Shown here piece by piece: positions 56,342-64,000 of a DNA stretch of 64,000 nt. A model generated the notes under the pieces. It searched no databases. It was not told where the DNA came from and was given only the letters and a program-made list of their open reading frames with translations. The position numbers were made by a program, and so were the translations under genes. The DNA comes from Immersiella caudata. Taxonomy: Eukaryota; Ascomycota; Sordariomycetes; Sordariales; Lasiosphaeriaceae. The DNA is taken from positions 3,224,001 to 3,288,000 of the forward strand of contig JAULSU010000002.1 of assembly GCA_030512335.1 (NCBI GenBank), in the 5' to 3' direction. The stretch's first letter is position 1; each line of letters opens with the position of its first letter.

Positions 56342-57340
56342 ATGATCGTAAGTTACACTCATAAGATTGTGAAAGGGAAGAATCTCTGACCCCATTGCAG
56401 CGCAAACAAGCCCGGCAAAGGCGGGACTACCTCTACCGCAAAGCACTTCTCTTGCGCGATGCCGAAGTCAGCGAGAAGCGAGCGCAATTGCGAGCCAGTC
56501 TAGCCTCCGGGAAGCCTCTCAATCCAGAAATCGCAAACGACAGGAAATTACGAAAGGATTTTGACTACGACGTGGCAGGAGACCTGATAAAAGAAGAAGA
56601 GGCACTCGACATCGACGATGAATACTCGGAACTCTCTGGGGTTGTAGACCCTCGGGTGCTTGTAACGACATCTCGCGATCCCAGCTCACGGTTGAAGTCT
56701 TTTTCGAAAGAAATGCGGTTGCTGTTTCCCACCGCCATCCGCCTGAATCGAGGCAACCTCGTCTTGCCAGAACTTGTGCGATCGGCCCAGAGTGAACGGC
56801 TGTCGGACATTGTTCTCCTCCACGAACATCGGTGCGCTCCCTCCTTGATCTACAGACCACTGGCAGCAACTAACCTCAAGCAGAGGCACACCAACTGCCA
56901 TAACCATTAGCCATCTTCCCCATGGCCCCACGCTCATGGCATCACTTCACAATGTCGTTCTCCGAGCCGATATCCCTCGCTCCATTAAAGGCACTGTCAG
57001 CGAGAGTTACCCGCATCTAATTTTCGAGAATTTCACAACCCCCCTTGGCCGCCGTGTTCTCAAAATCCTCCAGCACCTTTTCCCCCCACGAGACGTAATC
57101 GCAAAGAAGAACGAAGGAAACCGTGTCATCACCTTTGTGAACCAAGACGACTGCATCGAAGTACGGCATCATGTGTACGTGCGGACGGGCTATGACAGCG
57201 TGGAGCTAAGCGAGGTTGGGCCAAGATTCACCTTGAGGCCATTCTCTATCACCATGGGCACCCTTGAGAACAAGGATGCCGACGTTGAGTGGCATCTGAA
57301 CCAGTATACCCGCACGAGCAGGAAGAAGAATTACTTTTGA
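56342..57340 (+). CDS. IMP4: U3 snoRNP protein Imp4, Brix domain
   Basis: Three exons, 56342-56347, 56401-56831 and 56884-57340, encode 297 aa (yeast Imp4 is 290). Exon 1 holds only ATG ATC, giving MIRKQARQRRDYLYRKAL, the expected Imp4 N-terminus; introns are 53 and 52 nt. The Brix domain spans about residues 80-275: VLVTTSRDPSSRLKSFSKEM, FPTAIRLNRG, then across intron 2 LLHEHRGTPTAITISHLPHGPT and the C-terminal FENFTTPLGRRVLKIL and RTGYDSVELSEVGPRF. Imp4 joins Imp3 and Mpp10 in the SSU processome and helps U3 pair with pre-rRNA in the nucleolus. The six-base first exon is easily missed in automatic annotation. Confidence 0.95.
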
Positions 57341-58697
57341 AGAGTTCATGGTTCAACCACGTTGGTTCGGCGAAGGTTCTGGAAGGCAAGCGCGGCATAG
57401 TGCGCCCTTGCGGAAGAACCAGCCCAGTAGCGTCCAAGGAGAAGACTGCACTGAAAAGGGCCTTCCTGTTTAAACCAGGAGAAAAGGTCTACCGTTCAAG
57501 CGACTGAGTCGCCAAGACCAGGCTTGGGACGAGCTCCGGCCAATCTTCGGGTTAGGGTTCAACGGTATAAGAGAAATAAACGGGACTGCGCAAAAGGAAA
57601 GCAGTTTGAGATACCCGGGATTGATATGCTCAATCTTGAGTATGATTGGCAATAACCACCCAGGAATTGCTCTGCAAAAGGCAGAGACCCTGGTTTGATG
57701 CTTGAGAGGGGGCGTTGAAAATGTCAGTGGGGGGGGGGGGGGCAAAAGACGAGGGAAAGCAGCGTGTGGCAACCTTGACCTCAGCAAATACAGCCTGAAT
57801 AATACCATAAGATACTACTATGTGCATACATTACGTGAGGCTTTCAACCTCAAATCAAGGTGACCACCGTGCCGGCTTCGTTCGGCTGGGGCTGACATTC
57901 AACAGAGGGTGTTCAAGCGATAAGTCTCACGAAAGTGTCTCAGTCTCTGCGCCTCTTCCACGGTACACTTGAGAAGCGAACCTCAATGAGGGCAGCTCAG
58001 CGAGAATGGCTTGCTCAACTGGTCCAAAATGAGTTGCTGCAGCCCCGATAGCCAGCCAGCCACTGTGATGCACGGCGTATCAACTGCATCAGTTGCTCCC
58101 AACCACACCTTCTACCCTCTTTGATTCAACGACCGCAGCTGAGGGTGAAAAACTCATGATGTTTGATGATCTGCCGTTCTCGTTCCGAAGTGCTTTGTCC
58201 ATTTCTTTCACCCTTGTTAGCAACTCACCAACGCTGTAACACTCCACCAGTGAGGGAGTGGGGAAAAAAAATATCGCTCGCTTCATCTCAGATGAGCATC
58301 ACTAACATCGGTGCAACACCAAGGCAAACAGTAAGCAACGTTAAACAGGGTTCCGGGCACTGCGGACAATCTGTGAATAAACGCCTCAACTGCTCGGCCG
58401 CCCTAACGTTAACACCATCGATCTAGCAAGGCCCCAATTTTTACGGTGCATCCCCTACCAGCCCGGCAATCGCGATTGGTCAAGGGTCTCGTCCTTCAAA
58501 TTCAGGTTTCTTTCCCAACACGCAAAAGGCAACGGGACCGCAACTGGTCAATCTCCCAAGCTTTTGCCAAGCCACAGTGCCGCGCAAACGTACAACAACC
58601 GCTGTTGCTTGCATTGCTCCTTCGCCCAAACCATCTCACCACCACCGACAAAAGCCGACCGCTGGAACCCATCAATTGAGCACGTCTAGCAGCAGCC
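57341..58697. other. Intergenic region, IMP4 / syntaxin
   Basis: 1.36 kb without a recognised gene: IMP4 3' flank, telobox-like GGGTTAGGGTTC at 57549-57560, a G14 run at 57729-57742, and the promoter and pyrimidine-rich leader of the syntaxin gene. Confidence 0.6.
57729..57742. repeat. G14 homopolymer
   Basis: Fourteen consecutive G; intergenic. Such runs are prone to length error in sequencing and could form G-quadruplex-like structure. Confidence 0.9.
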
Positions 58698-59918
58698 ATG
58701 TCGTACAACCCTTATAACCAGGCTCCCGCGACGGAGGCTGGGTACAATTATGGCCAGCCCTACGGGCAACAGGTACGCGCCGCTTGGCATCACCTCCTGC
58801 CCTTGCTCGGCTCGCGCGGCCATCATCAGTCAGCAGTGGGCGACGACCCTGATCGTACGTCTCTGGCGACCGAGCCGGGCAGGGAATAGGAACGCAGAAT
58901 GAGGGTCGTAGAGGATCAATGAGCGACGATGTGCTAATTCGCAATCACTCTGCAGGAGCAACATGAGATGCAGCCGTACGGACAACAGCCAGGGCAGTAT
59001 GGGCAACAAGAGTACGAGCAGCCACAGCAGCCAACCGGCCATGTCTTGTCGCAGGGCGACTTCCTGTCGAGGGTGTCGGCCATCCGGAACGATATCCAAA
59101 GCCTGGGCGTGAACGTGCAGAACATTGCCACGCTGCACCAGCGGGCGCTCACGAGCAATGACGGATCGGCGCAGCGACAGTTGGATGACCTGGTGGCGCA
59201 AACCCAGCTCAAGAACACATCCATTCGCGGGCAAATCCAGCAACTCAAGGGCGATGCGGAGCGTACCACCGACGGTAGCTTTGGCTTGAAGAAGCGCCAA
59301 TACGAGATCATCAACAACGAATTCAAGGCCGCCATCCAAAAGTTCATCCAGGAGGAGTCGCAGTACAAGGAGCGTTACCGCGAGCAGATCTCTCGGCAGT
59401 ACCGCATCATCAACCCGCAGGCGACCGAGGAGGAGGTCCGGCAAGCCGCCGACGCCGACTGGGGCAACGAGGGTATTTTCCAGACGGCAGTATGTTGTCC
59501 ACCCCCGACGCCAAGTTTTCCGCCGCTGTTGAAGAGACGCTAACATGGATGATTCTAGCTTAAATCCAACCGCTCTGGTCAAGCGTCGGCTGTCCTCGGC
59601 AACGTTCGTGCTCAGCACAATGACATGGAGAAGATCCGCCGCACCCTCGAGGGACTGGTCGACCTCTTCCAAGGACTGGAGACGCAGCTGGCGCTCCAGG
59701 AGCCTGTCGTCGAGAACGTGTCTCAGATGGCGGAACAGACCAAACAGGATATCGTCAACGCAAATACCCAAATCGACAAGGGTATTGACTCTGCCCGTCG
59801 CCGTCGCAAGCTCAAGTGGTGGTGCCTGCTCGTCGTGGTACTCATCGTCATCGCCATTGCTCTGGGCGTTGGTCTGGGCATCACGCTCACGAGGAACGCT
59901 GCACCAAAGACAAATTAA
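58698..59918 (+). CDS. SSO1: Plasma-membrane t-SNARE, syntaxin Sso1 type
   Basis: Three exons, 58698-58772, 58956-59489 and 59559-59918, give 322 aa; introns are 183 and 69 nt. The first 50 residues are Gln/Tyr/Gly-rich with repeated YGQQ units. The Habc region follows (from HVLSQGDFLSRVSAIRNDI), then a SNARE helix with the zero-layer glutamine region (about residues 220-280, MEKIRRTLEGLVDLFQGLETQLALQEPVVENVS) and a C-terminal membrane anchor (WWCLLVVVLIVIAIALGVGLG) after the basic RRRRKLK. Sso-type syntaxins pair with Sec9 and Snc at the plasma membrane in exocytosis. Intron 1 is the longest in the window and separates the Q-rich leader from the rest. Confidence 0.94.
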
Positions 59919-61144
59919 ACTGCTTGTGTTTGCACCAAGGCTCCAGCTGAGACAGGTCGGCCTTCTATATATGTTACAGAACGCCAAGCATCCCTCAGAA
60001 ATCATGGGATCGCCATAATTAAGAGACAGGATGACTCGACCGAGTCGCGGCCGTTGTTGTCGAGAGGCATCGAGGGAGGACCTGCGCTGCTTTTCCTCTA
60101 CCGGATTCACACATCTGGGCTCCTCCTTTGACTTTTCCCACAGGTTGCATGATTGCTGTCTGGCTGCAGGTCGATGCCGTGTCAAGTCAGAAGGATGCCC
60201 AAATACCCCTTGCCCAGTATCTAGATCTTGGTTTCTGTTTAGTTCCCCCTGTTGTTTCTATTGTTGTATGACAAGGTCCCATTATTTGATAATGAAACTG
60301 CTTCATCTGAGCCGGATGGAGAGGATCGCACGCGGAATGCTCGAATGCTCAAAAGAGGAAAGAGTCAGCAGCCTTCAAGTTCCATGTCATCAAAGCAGAG
60401 CTATTCGGCTTGTCTATCCCCGCGCCGGTTTGGTCAGAAGGAGTGGGGAGTCACGCTGTATATATTTCTGTTTGGCTATTAATATCAATTTTTTAGATGA
60501 CCTGGCCTGCTGTTGCTAATGACTATGATGCTCAGCAACCTCTTCTGGTCCAACTTTGAAACCCCCTGATTCTCCTGCCCGGTAGGGGGCTGGCGTGCAC
60601 GCCTCTATTGTCATATCGAGGCCGCTTAACCATCCGCATACCTGCTAGGTAATTGTGGACGACCACCTTTCCGAATAAATTGTATGTGCAATCGCAGCTT
60701 CTACGGCCAAGCCCAACCCAAACAAAGTCCGGAAACCGGCTTTGCCAATAGACTTCAGAGTCAAGGACATGATTTAGACTCGAATCCCAACAGCGGAATC
60801 TAAAGAGGGGATGTAATTATTGTACGCTGTCATATTATAACAAGTCATGTATATACAACAGCCCAAGTGGACGTAATGATGCGCTGCCATGTACCTGATG
60901 AGACCAAGGTACCATTTGTAAGCGCCGCCGGAAACTCCTCCTAACCACCTCCTACACTGCTCATCGTAACTTATATTTATGCAAGGACTGTCGGGTATAG
61001 CCACGGAAAGGTTGTAGATGCCCAACTCCGAGCCAACTTGGTTTTCAACCTCAGCTCTGGCTCGCTCCTCAGCAACTCGGTGACTCATAGTATAACACAC
61101 AGCTGTAGAGCCGTGATACCGGCGCTCACTAAACTCCCGCACCT
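59919..61144. other. Convergent intergenic region, SSO1 / TOM70
   Basis: 1.2 kb with the 3' flanks of two convergent genes. Short frames only; no RNA gene recognised. Confidence 0.6.
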
Positions 61145-63164
61145 CTATCGCGCCACCGCAGAGGCGCCCGCTCCAGTCAATTTGCTGGCGAGCTGGGGAT
61201 ACTTGTCCTGTACCGCGATTTGAGTCCTTGTGGCTTCGGCATAAGACAGCGCATTGACAAGTTCTCCCTCGGTACGCGCAAGCTCCGCAGCACGCTCAAA
61301 ATACTTCAGGGCGTCGGTGACCTTGCCTTGTTGCAGCAACAGCTGGGCCATCGTCGCAACAGCGATATCACACTCTGCGTCAACTAAATGGTGGTGTTAG
61401 TTTTCAGGCTCCAAAACAAGCGGCCGAATAGTCTTACTGATTAGGGCCTTTTCGCAAAGCTTCTCAGCCTCGGCGAAATCCTGCTTCCATTGGAAAAGCG
61501 CCAGGGCCTTGTTGATCAATGGTAGCACGTTCATGTTCGTAGGCTTAGTCTCCTTCTCCAGGTCGATGGCCATATCAAACTTCTCGATGGCCTCTTGCCA
61601 CTTGCTCTGGTCCAGCAGCAACTCGCCATAGTAGTTGTAGACATCAGGGGTCTTCTCAAAGTTCTTGATGCAACGGCGGAAAGTAGCCATGGATGATGCT
61701 ATGGAGCCCATCTTGTACTGAGTGACGCCAAGTTGAATGTGGGAAAAGATGAAGTCTCGGTCCAGGTCAATCGACTTCTGGTAGTCGGACGCGGCCTCAG
61801 TGAACTCCCCCTTGATGAAGTGAAGTTGGGCTCGGTGGTAGAAAATATCGGGGTCCTCCTGGTTGTGCTCCAGCGCCTTGGCAAAATCCTCCTCGGCCTT
61901 GTCGGGGGCACCAAGCTCGAGGTTCATGCTTGCCCTCTTGATGTAGCTCTGCGTCATCGACGGGTCAAGCTCAATACTCTTGGTGAGGTCAGCAAGCGCC
62001 TCCTCATGCTTGCCCCTAAGGCAGCGGAACGTTCCACGCATGTTGTAAGCGAAGGCCTCGTATTCGCCCAGGTCGCCGAGCTCCAACGCCTTGTCGAACG
62101 CGGCAGCCGCAGCCTCATACGAGGGTGTGTTCTTGTTGTCAAGGTGATTCAGGCCAATCTGCAATTGGCCCTTTCCAGTCTCCTCAGACAGGTCTGCCGG
62201 TTCTTCCAGACCAGCAGGGCGGGGCTTGGACCGGAAGCTCTGCAGGTAGTTGCTAACAAACGTAGAGCTCGGAAGCTTGGGCTCCTTGGTGCTCATGATC
62301 TCCTTCGCCTTCGTCTCGGCGAACTTCTTCAACAGCCGCTCGACAGCATTGGCGCTCTGCTCATTCCTAAACCCATCAATGATGCAGCTTGCGGTGAAAT
62401 CCAGAAGAGCCTCGCTGAACTTCCCGAGATGGTCGTACGCATTGGCGCGACGATTCAGGGCTTTGATGTACTCGGGGTCGAGGTTAATCGCCGCGGTGGT
62501 GTCGTCGACAACCTTCTGCCACTCGCTGAGCGCATTGTAGCAGGCGGCCCTGTTGGAGTAGTAAACTGGGTCCGGCTTGCAGATGATGGCCTTCGAATAG
62601 AGATGTATGGCCTTCTCGAAATCCTTGCTTCCGTAGGCCTTGTTGCCCGCTTCTTTCAGCTTGGCAGCGTACTCCTTTCGAGCCGTGTCGGAAAGATGCT
62701 GGACGGTGGTCTCGTCGATCTCGGGCAACTCATCGGCGGACTCGACCTTAGCAGTGGGCGGGGTCGTGGGACCAGTGGTCGGTTCAGTCGCGGCTTTCTC
62801 TGCTTCCCTCTCGGCTTGTTTCCGCTTCCGCCGTTCTTTTTTGCTAGGTCTGGGGGCGCCATCTTTATCCTATCGTTTGTATTTCAGCATGCGAACCTAG
62901 GATGCTTCGTGTGCAGCACGAAGTTTGACGGCTGCTAGCCCGGCAGTGACCCGCCGACGCTGGGACAGAAATGCAACGCACCTTATTCTCAGAACCGCTC
63001 CGAATATAGTACACGGCGCCGGCACCTGTGATGACAACAGCTACGCCGGCAATGGTGTAGACAACCGCCTTGTTCTCGGACACCCATGTCGAGACTCGAT
63101 CCCACAGCGACGGGTCGGCAGTCGTCACTGTCGCTTGTGGAGGAAATGGTGCAGCGGGCGGCAT
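61145..63164 (-). CDS. TOM70: Mitochondrial import receptor Tom70
   Basis: Three exons, 63164-62982, 62869-61438 and 61383-61145, encode 617 aa, the size of yeast Tom70. A single N-terminal membrane anchor at residues 32-55 (AVVYTIAGVAVVITGAGAVYYI) is followed by a basic/charged linker (KKERRKRKQAEREAEK) and a TPR array. The first TPRs (AGNKAYGSKDFEKAIHLYSKAI) form the Hsp70/Hsp90 EEVD clamp; the C-terminal TPRs (about 320-600) bind preproteins. The protein sits in the outer membrane with its bulk in the cytosol and receives carrier-type precursors. Intron 1 (112 nt) separates the anchor exon from the receptor part; intron 2 is 54 nt and the third exon completes the last TPRs. Confidence 0.95.
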
Positions 63165-63622
63165 GGCTGCGGTATTAGTAGAGTGTGTAATGACCGTATA
63201 GAATCAGAAGAGAAAATATCCCGGTGAAGAAAAAGAAAAAGACTCGAGCAATTGACTGCAAACCGCCAGTGTGGTAGCTTGAAGAATGCAACACGCCGCG
63301 ATGCAGAGAGTTCGCTGTCGCAGCACCGGTTCGGTCGTAGAGCTCGCGAACAAAAAAATTAGCTTAGCGCGTTCTCTCTTTGGGGGAGCCCCAGCACTGA
63401 GCGCGGCGTTGTGGTCTTTGCTGCCTCAGGCGCCAATATCCACCAGTTACGGCAGCCAAGCGTGTCCCAGCCTAGTTCTTCCGTCATCCCCGACATGCCC
63501 CTTGCAAGCTTTCACGTGCTTAACTTCAAGTCCGACCCGCTATCCATGCAACATGTCGCCTTTGCATGAACGCAAAAGGGCAATGAGGAGAACAACTGCA
63601 TACCCATCAACTCGAGCTTAAG
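63165..63622. other. Divergent promoter, TOM70 / ABZ2-like
   Basis: 458 bp of upstream DNA for two divergent genes; no coding frame of interest. An A-run with G spacing lies near 63226-63240. Confidence 0.55.
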
Positions 63623-64000
63623 ATGGGCGCCAACTTCCAGGTCTTTTCATCACTGCGGTATGACCCAGGTTTGCGTCATGTGCCCGGCAGCAGCTTCATC
63701 CATGCGGGATGGAACTACACGAACGCTTCGCCGCTCTACATGTTGGACTATCACCGGGACCGGATGCTCAGGGCAGCGACTCATTGGGGTTGGGACACAG
63801 CCATCGCCGCCCTCAGTGGTGAAACAGGCCTGAAGAACTTGGAAAGCTTTATCCTCCAGAACATTTGCCAAGATAACCCAGAATCAGCGCTGAGGGTGAA
63901 GGTGACAATCTCCAAGGACGGCGAGATGAGTGTAGTTACAGGCCCGGTCCCGGCGACAGCTCTATCGAACCTCCATCCCCAAAACTTTCCCAGCCCTGGA
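63623..64000 (+). CDS. Aminodeoxychorismate lyase-like protein (ABZ2), 5' part
   Basis: Open from the ATG at 63623 to the window end: 126 codons with no stop, so the gene continues to the right. The start MGANFQVFSSLRYDPGL and the block MLDYHRDRMLRAATHWGW resemble the N-terminal half of fold-type IV PLP aminotransferase-like proteins of the fungal Abz2 group (4-amino-4-deoxychorismate lyase, which makes p-aminobenzoate for folate). The sequence then shows LRVKVTISKDGEMSV, the usual strand pair of this fold. The PLP lysine and catalytic half lie outside the window, so the assignment rests on the N-terminal pattern only. Divergent from TOM70. Confidence 0.7.
   Translation, partial: MGANFQVFSSLRYDPGLRHVPGSSFIHAGWNYTNASPLYMLDYHRDRMLRAATHWGWDTAIAALSGETGLKNLESFILQNICQDNPESALRVKVTISKDGEMSVVTGPVPATALSNLHPQNFPSPG

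Noticed and set aside
1..64000. CRISPR arrays, bacterial operons or prophage elements
   Set aside because: No regularly spaced repeats; the split genes, Pol III tRNA and spliceosomal introns show a eukaryotic fungal chromosome.

Overview
The window looks like a chromosome segment from a filamentous ascomycete (Pezizomycotina, most likely Sordariomycetes). Evidence: 31 predicted spliceosomal introns, most of 48-71 nt with GTRNGT donors, CTRAY branch points and YAG acceptors; a two-domain FluG-type protein; a HET-domain relic; a GH76 DFG5/DCW1 wall protein; and a Pol III tRNA-Arg(ACG) with a T-run terminator. Genes lie on both strands without operons. All exon boundaries were inferred by hand from splice signals and reading-frame continuity; each multi-exon model except the 3' end of the 29.3-30.2 kb gene sums to a whole number of codons with one terminal stop.

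Layout. 1-4.3 kb: no recognisable gene, several low-complexity tracts. 4.3-12 kb: FLX1-type mitochondrial carrier (-), SF3b4/Hsh49 splicing factor (+), FluG amidohydrolase/glutamine-synthetase fusion (-). 13-21.8 kb: GH76 wall enzyme (+), MYND protein (+), tRNA-Arg (+), prolyl-4-hydroxylase-like enzyme (-), Mcp2-type ABC1 kinase-like protein (-), aldo/keto reductase (+). 21.8-24.7 kb: gene-free. 24.7-40.2 kb: large disordered protein (+), small putative mitochondrial protein (+), Rae1/Gle2 (-), ethanolamine-phosphate cytidylyltransferase (-), conserved-looking unknown (+), large disordered protein (-). 40.2-51 kb: branched-chain aminotransferase (+), coiled-coil protein (-), HET pseudogene (-), a doubtful small ORF and a multi-pass membrane protein (+), AhpC/TSA-like protein (-). 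52.4-64 kb: Upf1 (-), Imp4 (+), Sso-type syntaxin (+), Tom70 (-) and the 5' end of an aminodeoxychorismate-lyase-like gene (+) cut by the window edge.

Most genes are unlinked housekeeping functions: mRNA splicing, export and decay (Hsh49, Rae1, Upf1), rRNA processing (Imp4), mitochondrial import and transport (Tom70, Flx1-like, Mcp2-like), phospholipid and amino-acid metabolism, and secretion. The only clearly accessory island is 45.9-49.3 kb (decayed HET gene, membrane protein).

The most notable observation is that the last introns of two unrelated genes (fluG, 9618-9757, minus; the 29.3-30.2 kb gene, 29971-30103, plus) resemble each other from donor to acceptor, are about twice as long as typical introns here, and each carries a long internal inverted repeat. 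They look like two copies of an introner-like element, a mobile intron family.
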